From assembly GCA_016706865.1 (NCBI GenBank), contig JADJIS010000001.1, positions 704,492-768,491 of the forward strand: 64,000 bases of DNA. Direction: 5' to 3'. Numbering within the stretch: position 1 is the first letter of the stretch; each line of letters opens with the position of its first letter. This DNA comes from Bacteroidota bacterium. Lineage in GTDB: Bacteria > Bacteroidota > Bacteroidia > Chitinophagales > BACL12. Of the stretch, positions 48,049-56,906 are shown one piece after another. The translations under genes were made by a program, and so were the position numbers. The notes below the pieces were generated by a model. The model searched no databases. It was not told where the DNA came from and saw nothing but the letters and a program-made list of their open reading frames with translations.

Positions 48049-48554
48049 ATGGATCATATAGAAGAACAACAACTGCAAAGTAAATTTTTATTGGTCATAT
48101 TTTTTGTAAGTGCAATTTCAGTGATCACAGGAATGGTATCTGCAATACGAAACAATAATATGCAGGGAGGAAGTTTTTTAAATATGATCTGGTTATGTAT
48201 TATTCTTTTTTCAATTTTAGGTGGCATGTTTTATTTTATGTTTCACATGACGTTAGTAACAGAAGTAAATAAAAATGGATTTCATTATAGATTTTTTCCT
48301 ATTATCAGAAGAAAAAAGTTATTGATTACAGCGATATGATAAGCTGGCAATTAAAAAGCAAACAAGATTTTAAAGAACGCATGAATATAGGATATAGAAA
48401 AAATACTTTTGCCAAAAAAACTTCCTTTATGATGGGCAGTGATGAATATTTGGAGATCATTACAAAAACGAATCATACCTATATTTTTAGTACGACCAAT
48501 TATTATAGTTTAACCTCAGCTTTAAGAAAATACTGCTCGCAAAAGGAGATCTGA
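48049..48554 (+). CDS. Membrane protein with PH-like domain; frame broken at 48312-48317
   Basis: Start set at 48049 because the earlier in-frame ATG (48007) lies within the terminator. Two membrane helices (FLLVIFFVSAISVITGMVSA and IWLCIILFSILGGMFYFMF), then a beta-rich domain: VTEVNKNGFHYRFFPIIRRK and, after adding one A to A6 (48312-48317), KVIDYSDMISWQLKS ... TYIFSTTNYYSLTSALRKY. Without repair the domain is cut. About 168 residues. Stop and the next start overlap (TGATG). Confidence 0.7.
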
Positions 48555-48760
48555 TGGCCAAAGAAACTAAAAAAGCATTAATAATTCGTATCAACCCTGA
48601 TACCATTAAAGCCATTGAAAAATGGGCCGCCGATGATTTCAGGAGTGTGAACGGGCAGATAGAGTTTTTGTTGAATGAGGCGTTGAAGAAATCGGGGCGG
48701 TACGATAAAAACGACAACGATATAATTGATGGGGAAACAGGAAAAAGATTTGATGATTAA
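48554..48760 (+). CDS. Arc-like ribbon-helix-helix DNA-binding protein
   Basis: 68 residues: strand KALIIRINPDTIKAIEKWA followed by the helix ADDFRSVNGQIEFLLNEALK, the Arc/MetJ-type pattern (RSVNGQIEFLL) that binds DNA as a dimer. Start overlaps the upstream stop. May regulate its own operon or nearby slipin. Confidence 0.8.
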   Translation: MAKETKKALIIRINPDTIKAIEKWAADDFRSVNGQIEFLLNEALKKSGRYDKNDNDIIDGETGKRFDD

Positions 48761-49222
48761 ATAAATAATCTCCCATTGTAATTAAGCAACCGAAATTAAT
48801 TTTAAAGTGTATTTAATATTACATCTAACATATCATTGTTTTGAGTTTAATTACAAATTGAAATATACCACACCAGCCTGAACATTAAACTTAGCAGTGA
48901 TATTTTTTTTTATGGCATCCCTACGGGATTTCCGAATTCTCTTTCTTCTTAATTGCTACCAATATTTCGTCCCTACAGGACTGTAGTCAAGGATGAACTT
49001 AAAAATCATAATTAGCACATATAATCCCAAAATATCATAAAAGTGCCGTAGGCATGATATATCGGTAGCAATAAAGTAAAATATCACCCTAGTGCCGTAG
49101 GCATGATATATTAAAATGTCCTGGGAAAAGATAATCCTCAAATGATTCGATAATCATTTAGGGCATTTTTGTTTAAAGCAGAAGGTTTAAATTGGAAAAT
49201 AATAGCGTAAAATATTTCTACA
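48761..49222. repeat. Gap with Bacteroidota-type dispersed repeats
   Basis: AGTGCCGTAGGCATGATATA occurs at 49042 and again at 49091, and CCCTACGGGATT and CCCTACAGGACT nearby are halves of the same palindromic family found scattered in Bacteroidota genomes. No gene. Confidence 0.7.
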
Positions 49223-49882
49223 TTAAATCTTACACGACCAAACAATGCTATCCGAAGGTTTATTCATACATACAATTTTATACCCTTCATCCACCGCATT
49301 CGAAAACTTTTTAATGGTAATCACGTATTCATTTTGAAATATTTCATATTCTTCGGGATCACCATGAGATCGCAAATGCCTGCCTAAGGCGAGATCCATA
49401 TTTGTTTTATCGGAAAATTTCTGGAGGGATTTTGGGAGTTGATTGCTTTGAAGGACTGATTCCTCAAAAGAATAAAAATCTCCCCAGCCACTTCTTCCGG
49501 TTGCAGGCTCCATGTCGTGGGAAAATAATTCCTTGTAATAAGTTTTTCCACTTTCGAGAATAATAAAATGATGTTGAATATCTCTTGTTGTTCGCGTGGA
49601 AGATTCTCCTCCTGAATTTAAATGATAGGAAAATATATGTATTCCCTTTTCACTTTTATCCATATACACTTCAAATAATCCATCCGCCCTTGCATATAAA
49701 AATGTCACGAAGGGTTTAACAAAAACAAAAATTACGAGTGCGATCATTCCAAAAGTTACAATCCCGATGATAATATCACCAATATTGGGAATAACCATAG
49801 GGAGATAAATTGTTGCGAGCGAAATCAGTGCTATTGCAACAATAAAAAGTAAAAAATATTTAAGATTTGGCGGAAAACGCAT
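49223..49882 (-). CDS. Membrane protein of unknown function
   Basis: 219 residues: two membrane segments in the first 60 (YFLLFIVAIALISLATIYL, IIGIVTFGMIALVIFVFVKP), then a soluble beta-rich domain with GIHIFSYHLNSGGESS and FIILESGKTYYKEL. No family recognised. Twenty-five bases downstream of the GH13 gene on the same strand, so probably co-transcribed. Confidence 0.65.
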   Translation of the reverse strand: MRFPPNLKYFLLFIVAIALISLATIYLPMVIPNIGDIIIGIVTFGMIALVIFVFVKPFVTFLYARADGLFEVYMDKSEKGIHIFSYHLNSGGESSTRTTRDIQHHFIILESGKTYYKELFSHDMEPATGRSGWGDFYSFEESVLQSNQLPKSLQKFSDKTNMDLALGRHLRSHGDPEEYEIFQNEYVITIKKFSNAVDEGYKIVCMNKPSDSIVWSCKI

Positions 49883-49907
49883 GGGAAAATGAATTTCAAA
49901 AACGAAA

Positions 49908-51248
49908 TTAAATATTTCGTTTCAAAATTTTAAATTCATAGGGCAATAAGTTCATATTTGTATCCAAAGTAATTTGGGATCCACTCATCAGATCTGTCCA
50001 GGTGCCGCCATTCAGTTCAGCAGGGATAGGAAAATCTTTAGTGATGTTTTTTACATTGACAATAATAAGTGATTCCTCATTTTCGAAAGTCTTTTTAAAT
50101 GCAAGAATAAATGCGTTGTTATATTGGGTGATATCACCCATTTTTAAGGAAGAATAATCTTTATAAAATGAAATTAATTTTTGGTAGGTATTTTGCATAT
50201 CTACATTCAAGGACCAATTAATTGGAGTTGCACTAAAGAGTGGTAAATTAACTGCACATCCCACCTCCTGACCATTATAAAACAATGGAATTCCGTTCAG
50301 ATACATTGTAATTACTGATGCAGCAAGTGCTCCATCTATACCATTAAATAAAGTAACCGGAGGTTCATCCCAGGCTGTTTCATCGTGATTTGTGGTGAAT
50401 CGCAATTTGAATTTTCCTTCAGGAATTCCACTCATTTCCGAAAAATGTGTAGTAAAAATTGCCGTGGCGGAATAATTATTTATAAAAACATTTTTTAAGG
50501 TGCTATAAAAATCCCATGCGTAATTCATATCAAATCCCGCTGTAAAATGATCGTCTCTTGCACCTTCGGCTAACATAATAATATCGGATTTAATTCCGCG
50601 CAAAGCCAAATTTGCATCCGCCCAAAAATCGAAAGGAACCATATCGGCAGCATCACATCTGAACCCATCGATATCGGTTTCATTTACCCAATATTCCATT
50701 GCATCGATCATGGCAACACGCATATCATCATTGGAAAAATTAAGATCTGCAACATCGTTCCAACCGGTGCCCAAAGGAGAAATAATATTTCCACTTCCAT
50801 CTTGAGTATACCAATCTGTATTTGCAATCCAGGGATTATCCCAGGCGGTATGATTTGCCACCCAATCTAAAATAACAGCAATATTTCTGTTGTGACATTC
50901 TATAACCAGATTTTCAAAATCAACTAAACTTCCAAATTCCGAATTCACCTCAGTATAATTCTGCACTGAATATGGTGATCCTAATCCTCCAACAGAATTT
51001 AATTGCCCAACAGGATGAATTGGCATTAACCAAATAGTATTTATGCCAAGTGCTTGTATAGAATCCAATCTCGCAATAATTCCCTGAAAATCGGCAGTAT
51101 TACTAAAACAGCGTATATTAATTTCATACATCACAATATCCTCCACAGCCGGTGTGGAATAATTTATTGTTGGTTCAACTTCATCTTTACAGGAATAAAA
51201 AAAGGTAATAAATGATATGAATAATATTAGGAATTTAGAATGAGTCAT
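49908..51248 (-). CDS. GH13 alpha-amylase family lipoprotein
   Basis: 446 residues: SPII signal (FLILFISFITFFYSC, Cys20), then a TIM barrel with GH13 regions I-IV: DWVANHTAWDNP near 130-141, GFRCDAADMV near 194-203 (nucleophile Asp198), MLAEGARDD near 223-231 (acid/base Glu) and FTTNHDETAW near 283-292. Region motifs and the short C-terminal beta-domain are complete. Exported and lipid-anchored, it should act on alpha-glucans or maltodextrins at the surface or in the periplasm. No SusCD pair nearby. Confidence 0.88.
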   Translation of the reverse strand: MTHSKFLILFISFITFFYSCKDEVEPTINYSTPAVEDIVMYEINIRCFSNTADFQGIIARLDSIQALGINTIWLMPIHPVGQLNSVGGLGSPYSVQNYTEVNSEFGSLVDFENLVIECHNRNIAVILDWVANHTAWDNPWIANTDWYTQDGSGNIISPLGTGWNDVADLNFSNDDMRVAMIDAMEYWVNETDIDGFRCDAADMVPFDFWADANLALRGIKSDIIMLAEGARDDHFTAGFDMNYAWDFYSTLKNVFINNYSATAIFTTHFSEMSGIPEGKFKLRFTTNHDETAWDEPPVTLFNGIDGALAASVITMYLNGIPLFYNGQEVGCAVNLPLFSATPINWSLNVDMQNTYQKLISFYKDYSSLKMGDITQYNNAFILAFKKTFENEESLIIVNVKNITKDFPIPAELNGGTWTDLMSGSQITLDTNMNLLPYEFKILKRNI

Positions 51249-51299
51249 GATGTAAATTTAGCTTAATATAATATGATCTGCAAGATATGGGAGGTTTAA

Positions 51300-51917
51300 T
51301 TAAACGACCTTCCAGGTTAAAAAAATGTAGACCTTCAAGGTTTCCAAAACCTGGAAGGTCGGCATGGAGTAAACTTAATTTAATGTAAAGTGGAATTTCT
51401 TTTTCACCATTTCGAAAATCAGACCTACCAGGTTAAAAAAGGTAGACCTACCAGGTTTTAAAAACCTGGTAGGTCGGGTTGAAGTAATTAAACTTCATTC
51501 TTAATTAAACTTTCACTTTGCCCCTTCGAAAATCAGACCTCACAGGTTAAAAAAAACCTGGTAGGTCGATTTTCTAACCTGTGAGGTCGGCCGGAAGAAA
51601 TTTAAGTTTAAGGTAGAGAGAAACTTCTTACTCACCCTTCGAAAATCAGACCTCACAGGTTAAAAAAAAACCTTGTAGGTCGATTTTCTAACCTGTAAGG
51701 TCGGCATGAAGAAATCTAAGTTTAAGGTAAAGTGAAACTTCTTATTCACCCTTCGAAAATCAGACCTCACAGGTTAAAAAAAAACCTGGTAGGTCGATTT
51801 TCTAACCTGTGAGGTCGGCATGAAGAAATCTAAGTTTAAGGTAAAGTGAAACTTCTTGCTCACCCTTCGAAAATCAGGCCTCACAAGTTAAAAAAAAACG
51901 GGCAGGTCGATTTTCTA
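51300..51917. repeat. Tandem palindromic repeats, about 115 bp, five to six copies
   Basis: Each unit carries CGAAAATCAGACCTCACAGG, a short A-run, CCTGGTAGGTCGATTTTC and TAACCTGTGAGGTC, so GACCTCACAGGTTA pairs with TAACCTGTGAGGTC into a strong hairpin. Spacers (AAGTTTAAGGTAAAGTGAAA) are also repeated. The first two copies (51306, 51428) are variants with CCTTCCAGG and CCTACCAGG in place of CCTCACAGG. The last copy is cut by the end of the gene at 51915. No gene is in 51249-51914. Confidence 0.85.
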
Positions 51918-52481
51918 CCGAATTACATATTCCCATTTTTCACTTGGATAGTTGCGCCCCGTCAATAACCAAATTGATGTTCCACCGGAAAGATAGGCGG
52001 CGAGACCGGAATATAAAAAAATACGTGCAAGTGCGTCATCATTGGTAAGAAACAATACACCGGAGGTAAGCAATCCTATTGCACCAAGAGACGCGATTAT
52101 AATAGATGCTATTGCTATATTTTTATTGCACCTGCAATAATGTAAATTAGTAATATCTTTCAAAAGAATTTTAATTGTATCTCCAACATTTACCGAATCT
52201 AAAATAAATGGTTGATTTTGAAATCCAAAATATCCAATTGTTTTTTCAAATAATAAAAAGGAATCCTGCACTTCAATATACTTATATGGCATGTCTATTT
52301 TAAGTATTGAGTCAATTACAATTGTCGTATTATTAAAAAAGAATTTATTTTCAACATCAAATTTCACAAAACCGGTATCAATAAGTTTTTCTTTACCGGA
52401 TTTTTTATTGATCGCATAAACACTTTGGGAACTTAATCCTGAAAAATAGAAAATGCAGAGGATCAATAAAATGTTACGCAT
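51915..52481 (-). CDS. Secreted/membrane protein of unknown function
   Basis: 188 residues: signal peptide (MRNILLILCIFYFSGLSSQ), a beta-rich domain (VYAINKKSGKEKLIDTGF ... DSVNVGDTIKILLKDI), and two C-terminal membrane segments (IAIASIIIASLGAIGLLTS, RIFLYSGLAAYLSGGTSIW). Not recognised. Its last codons run into the palindromic repeat array, so the 3' end may have been replaced. Confidence 0.6.
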   Translation of the reverse strand: MRNILLILCIFYFSGLSSQSVYAINKKSGKEKLIDTGFVKFDVENKFFFNNTTIVIDSILKIDMPYKYIEVQDSFLLFEKTIGYFGFQNQPFILDSVNVGDTIKILLKDITNLHYCRCNKNIAIASIIIASLGAIGLLTSGVLFLTNDDALARIFLYSGLAAYLSGGTSIWLLTGRNYPSEKWEYVIR

Positions 52482-52496
52482 ATAGACATTGTTTTT

Positions 52497-54524
52497 TTAA
52501 AAAAGATCATTTAATAACCCTTCATCCACAATCTCAGGGAGCGTAACCTTTAATTCAGGAGTTCTATCCATTTCCCTTTTAATTGCAAACATCGCTTCTT
52601 TATTTCTTGCCCAGCTACGGCGGGAGATTCCGTTATTTACATCCCAAAATAACATTTGTTGTAAACGTGTTTCCGCTTCTTTGGTGCCGTCTAAAACCAT
52701 TCCGAATCCACCATTTATTACTTCTCCCCAACCTACGCCACCACCGTTGTGAATACTCACCCAGGTTGCTCCGCGGAAACTGTCGCCTATCACATTTTGT
52801 ATTGCCATATCGGCTGTAAATTGGGAGCCATCATAAATATTACTTGTTTCACGGTAAGGAGAATCGGTTCCACTTACATCGTGATGATCTCTTCCCAACA
52901 CAACCGGTCCTGATAATTCGCCGTTTGCTATTGCATCATTAAAAGCCTTTGCAATTTTAATTCTTCCTTCTGCATCTGCATATAAAATTCGCGCCTGACT
53001 TCCAACCACCATTTTATTATCCATCGCCGATCTTATCCAATTAATATTATCACTTAATTGCAATTTAATTTCATCAGGAGCAGTGGAATATATTTCCTCC
53101 AAAACTTTTGCTGCTATATTATCTGTTTTACGCAGATCATTTTCCTCATTACTTGCACAAACCCATCTGAACGGTCCGAATCCATAATCAAAACACATGG
53201 GACCTAAAATATCCTGCACATAACTTTTATAAATAAATGTTCCATCTGCATTTAATATATCAGCACCGGCACGGGACGCTTCCAATAAAAATGCATTTCC
53301 ATAATCGAAAAAATACATGCCGTTTGCAGTTAATTTTTTTATTGCATTCGCATGACGTCTTAAACTTTCATACACTTTTTCTTTGAATAAAGGTGCATTT
53401 TCGGCCATCATTTTATTCGATTCCTCAAAACTTAAACCCACAGGATAATAACCACCTGCAAATGGATTATGTAAGGATGTTTGATCACTTCCAATTTCAA
53501 TTTTAATATTATCCGCTACAAGTTTTTCCAAAAGATCCACCACATTTCCATGATATGCTAAAGAAACTGCTTCTTTATTTTTTCGCGCAATTTCCATGCG
53601 GGAAATGAGTGTATTTAAGTCACTAAATACTTCATCCACCCAACCCTGTGAATGCCGCGTTTGTAATGCTTTTTCATTTACTTCGGCAACAACACATATT
53701 CCTTTCGCAATTACGGTTGCTTTTGGTTGCGCGCCACTCATGCCACCAAGACCTGCAGTTACAAAAACTTTTCCGCTGCAATCTTTTGCAGTATTATCTA
53801 TTTTTCTTGCTGCATTTAATACGGTAATATTTGTTCCATGCACAATTCCCTGCGGACCAATATACATAAATGAACCGGCGGTCATTTGCCCGTATTGAGT
53901 TACACCTAATGCATTAAATTTTTCCCAATCATCGGGTTTGGAATAATTTGGGATCATCATTCCATTGGTAACAACAACGCGAGGTGCATTTTTATGTGAA
54001 GGGAATAAACCCATGGGATGACCTGAATATAAAACCAATGTTTGTTCATCGCTCATGGTTGCGAGATATTGCATGGTAATTAAATACTGCGCCCAGTTTT
54101 GAAACACAGCACCGTTTCCGCCATAGGTAATTAATTCGTGGGGATGTTGTGCAACGGCATGATCAAGATTATTTTGCAACATCAACATGATGCATGCAGC
54201 TTGTTTACTTTTGTGGGGATAATCAGAAAATTTTCTGGCTTTTATTTCATAATCAGGTCGAAACCTAAACATATAAATTCTACCGTATGTTTTTAATTCC
54301 GCTGCGAATTCCGTTGCTAAAAATTTATGATGTTTTTTCGGGAAATAACGAAGTGCATTTCTTACTGCAAGTTTTTTTTCTTCGGCATTAAGTATATCTT
54401 TTCTTTTAGGAGCGTGATTTATTGTTGTATCTATCTCTTTTGCAACAGGCAATTCCTCAGGAATACCTTGTAAAATGCGACTTTGGAACTCTTCCACCGA
54501 TACGATCTTTGATACGCTTGTCAT
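52497..54524 (-). CDS. hutU: Urocanate hydratase
   Basis: 675 residues from ATG at 54524; an earlier ATG at 54587 adds 21 poorly conserved residues. Converts urocanate to imidazolonepropionate in histidine breakdown, with tightly bound NAD. Family motifs: YGGNGAVFQNWAQY near 128, TAGSFMYIGPQGIVHGT near 215, GLGGMSGAQPKA near 255 and YGFGPFRWVCASN near 445 (active-site Cys). Slightly longer than proteobacterial HutU, as usual in Bacteroidota. Other hut genes are not in the window. Confidence 0.93.
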   Translation of the reverse strand: MTSVSKIVSVEEFQSRILQGIPEELPVAKEIDTTINHAPKRKDILNAEEKKLAVRNALRYFPKKHHKFLATEFAAELKTYGRIYMFRFRPDYEIKARKFSDYPHKSKQAACIMLMLQNNLDHAVAQHPHELITYGGNGAVFQNWAQYLITMQYLATMSDEQTLVLYSGHPMGLFPSHKNAPRVVVTNGMMIPNYSKPDDWEKFNALGVTQYGQMTAGSFMYIGPQGIVHGTNITVLNAARKIDNTAKDCSGKVFVTAGLGGMSGAQPKATVIAKGICVVAEVNEKALQTRHSQGWVDEVFSDLNTLISRMEIARKNKEAVSLAYHGNVVDLLEKLVADNIKIEIGSDQTSLHNPFAGGYYPVGLSFEESNKMMAENAPLFKEKVYESLRRHANAIKKLTANGMYFFDYGNAFLLEASRAGADILNADGTFIYKSYVQDILGPMCFDYGFGPFRWVCASNEENDLRKTDNIAAKVLEEIYSTAPDEIKLQLSDNINWIRSAMDNKMVVGSQARILYADAEGRIKIAKAFNDAIANGELSGPVVLGRDHHDVSGTDSPYRETSNIYDGSQFTADMAIQNVIGDSFRGATWVSIHNGGGVGWGEVINGGFGMVLDGTKEAETRLQQMLFWDVNNGISRRSWARNKEAMFAIKREMDRTPELKVTLPEIVDEGLLNDLF

Positions 54525-54697
54525 ATACTTATTTTGCTCAAAGTTAACGTTTGACTGCTTTTCTGACAAAAATGCGTTTTCAATCACTTTCTGAGTTGAA
54601 ATTCTATTCTTACCAATATTTAATTTTAAGCATAATGATGTGTATATTTAAAATCTAAATCCGGCTCCGTTTGTCTAAATATAGTAATAGCATGTTT

Positions 54698-54960
54698 GCT
54701 ACCTTTTTTTTGTCAAAAAGGTAGCGCCAAAAGACAAGGGCTTCACCATGCAGCTTTATGTCCCTAATGCTTGCCACCCGGAGCGAAAAAGGCGCCATGT
54801 CGATCCGCTTATTACATGCATCGATTTGAAATTAATTCATTAATCAAAACTATTCTTTTCAAAATAATGGCGCTTATTTTCGCTCAAATCCCTCTATCAT
54901 TGGAGGTTTTATTGTGTTGTGGCGGCGCATAAGGGACATTAAAGCCACCTGCTGATGCCC
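54698..54960. mobile_element. MITE-like element with hairpin and long inverted repeat
   Basis: Starts with a hairpin GCTACCTTTTT / AAAAAGGTAGC (54698-54725, 11-base stem). Then an imperfect inverted repeat of about 40 bases: GGGCTTCACCATGCAGCTTT near 54738 pairs with the complement of AAAGCCACCTGCTGATGCCC ending at 54960, with TGTCCCTAATGC against GCATAAGGGACA. The enclosed 150 bases carry no ORF. This architecture fits a non-autonomous foldback/MITE. No target-site duplication was verified. The rest of 54588-55107 is empty. Confidence 0.5.
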
Positions 54961-55107
54961 ACTTCCGTCTCCGTATAACCTGTATGGAGGTTTATAAATT
55001 GTATCCCTATTAGGATTTATCCCATTGAAATATACATACTATCAAACTTTTATTACATTTTAACAAAATGGCATAGTGTTTGGCTTTCTCAAATCAAATT
55101 AACCGAT

Positions 55108-55539
55108 ATGAAAAAGATTTTACTTGGTCTATGTTTCGCTCCACTCTTTTTTAGTTCTTGTGAAAGGGATGAGATCCCTGAATATGATGTCCGCGATGAA
55201 TATGTAGGTTTTTACCTCGTAACGGACGCCTGCGATGCAACACTTTCTGATTATGAACTGGAGGTGTATAAATCAAGTAATTACAGCGATATTATTTTCG
55301 GATGGCCGGGATTATATGAAGCGGGATATGAAGTTGCCGGTATAGTAACCGGAATGAAAGTGATAATTCCTTTACAACAATTTTATGTATCAACCTATCC
55401 TGAAATTTTTTACGAATTCAGTGGAAGTGGTTCATTGGAAGACAATGTCTTAAAAATAGACTATACCGTTTTAACTGTACAGAACGGATTGATAATAGAT
55501 GAAAATAACTGTATAGCCACAATGGTTCGTCAATTATAA
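55108..55539 (+). CDS. Small lipoprotein of unknown function
   Basis: 143 residues: SPII signal (LLGLCFAPLFFSSC, Cys18), then a beta-rich domain (YVGFYLVTDACDATLSDYEL ... ENNCIATMVRQL) with two further Cys. It faces the T9SS propeller gene, 6 bases between their stops. No family recognised. Confidence 0.65.
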   Translation: MKKILLGLCFAPLFFSSCERDEIPEYDVRDEYVGFYLVTDACDATLSDYELEVYKSSNYSDIIFGWPGLYEAGYEVAGIVTGMKVIIPLQQFYVSTYPEIFYEFSGSGSLEDNVLKIDYTVLTVQNGLIIDENNCIATMVRQL

Positions 55540-55544
55540 AGTGA

Positions 55545-56771
55545 TCAATGCATCACGGAAATTCGGCTTATGGATATTGCTTTTTCCTTTATTATTTTAA
55601 TGATATAATTTCCGGAGATCAAATTGGAGACATCTATAAATTCTGTATTTGTAACGATTTTATTTTCGGAAATTATTTTTCCTTCCATATTAAATATTAC
55701 CATTTCAGAACCTGCTATTTCTCCTGAAATTAAAACATGATCAGTGGAAGGGTTGGGGTAAATAAAAAGGGATAAATTATTTTTTTCTGTTATGTTATCT
55801 ATTAATGTTCTGTCAAATATTACCAATCCTTTTGATTCCGTTCCGATCCAGATCCTGTTCTGTTCATCAACAGCAACACAGTTTAAAAAATCGTCGGGTA
55901 GTTCTGAATTCAGGGTATCAAATAAAGCCCATGTCATGTTATCAAATATCTCCAAACCTTCAGATGTCATGGCAATTGCGGCAATATTATCATTATCAAT
56001 AACCAGATCATCAAGCGACCAGTCAACGATATCGGAAGTACTTGGAGTGAATTTCAAAAAGGTTGTATCAGGTGTGAGTACACTTAATCCTCCAAAGGAA
56101 GTTGCAAGCCAAATGTTGTGATCAATGTCTTCATCAATTCCCAAAACAGTATTATCACTAATTAATGAATTTGTTGTTTTATAGGTATTGATAATCCCAT
56201 TATCGTACGTTGCAAGTCCGCCATTTATTGTGCCCATATACTTGACATTATTTTCACCGACATATATTTTGGGAATATTATTGGAGAGCAACGGTGAATT
56301 ATCAGGATCGTATGTAAACCAATTATCAAGTCCATCCCATTTTGTTAATCCTCCTAACGAACCTATCCACATTGTATCATTTTGGTCTTTTGTAATTGCT
56401 CTTATCTGATAATCAGGAATAGGGGAATTGGCGGGATCATAAATGGTCCAAACGGTATCATATTTAACTAATCCATGTAAAAATGTTCCTATCCATAAGG
56501 TAGAATCTTCCACGTCGTTAAATATTGCTCTGATATCATTTTCAGGCAAACCGGAATTATCGGTATTATAAACTGTCCAGTTATTATCTGCATCAATTTT
56601 TACCAAACCATTTTCAGTCCCTATCCATTTATTCTGATCGGAATCAACATATATAACGTGCACCAGGTTTGAGGGCATTTCAGAATTTTCGGTATTATAA
56701 ATAGTGAATGGAGATTGCCCATTTAAATGGGAGCAAATAAATATAAGAATTAGCAAGGAAAAACTTCGCAT
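55545..56771 (-). CDS. Secreted beta-propeller (regulator-propeller) with T9SS sorting domain
   Basis: 408 residues: signal peptide (RSFSLLILIFICSHLNGQ), about seven blades with WIGTENGLVKID, WIGTFLHGLVKYD, WIGSLGGLTKWD, IWLATSFGGLSVL and WIGTESKGLVIFD (two-component regulator propeller repeats), and a C-terminal type A T9SS sorting domain (IYPNPSTDHVLISGEI ... NYIIKIIKEKA). Exported by T9SS; likely binds a ligand at the surface. Confidence 0.85.
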   Translation of the reverse strand: MRSFSLLILIFICSHLNGQSPFTIYNTENSEMPSNLVHVIYVDSDQNKWIGTENGLVKIDADNNWTVYNTDNSGLPENDIRAIFNDVEDSTLWIGTFLHGLVKYDTVWTIYDPANSPIPDYQIRAITKDQNDTMWIGSLGGLTKWDGLDNWFTYDPDNSPLLSNNIPKIYVGENNVKYMGTINGGLATYDNGIINTYKTTNSLISDNTVLGIDEDIDHNIWLATSFGGLSVLTPDTTFLKFTPSTSDIVDWSLDDLVIDNDNIAAIAMTSEGLEIFDNMTWALFDTLNSELPDDFLNCVAVDEQNRIWIGTESKGLVIFDRTLIDNITEKNNLSLFIYPNPSTDHVLISGEIAGSEMVIFNMEGKIISENKIVTNTEFIDVSNLISGNYIIKIIKEKAISISRISVMH

Positions 56772-56857
56772 AACACAAATTTACGACTCTTAGCGATAGG
56801 TTGAATAATGATCTTTGTCAAATTCGCAAAAAGATCTACAAAAAATGTCTAAATAAA

Positions 56858-56888
56858 AAAGGCACCTTCACAAACTGATGGTGCCTTT
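56858..56888 (-). terminator. Rho-independent terminator of the RND operon
   Basis: AAAGGCACC (56858-56866) and GGTGCCTTT (56880-56888) form a nine-base stem with a 13-base loop; on the minus strand a TTTTTTATTT tract follows. It lies 19 bases after the RND stop at 56907. Confidence 0.8.
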
Positions 56889-56906
56889 AATAAATTTTAA
56901 AAATTA

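Noticed and set aside
51300..51917. CRISPR array or integron attC sites
   Set aside because: Whole ~115-bp units including spacers are repeated, so there are no unique spacers, and no cas or integrase gene is near.
54525..54587. 21-residue N-terminal extension of HutU
   Set aside because: The family begins near the later ATG; the extra residues show no conservation pattern.
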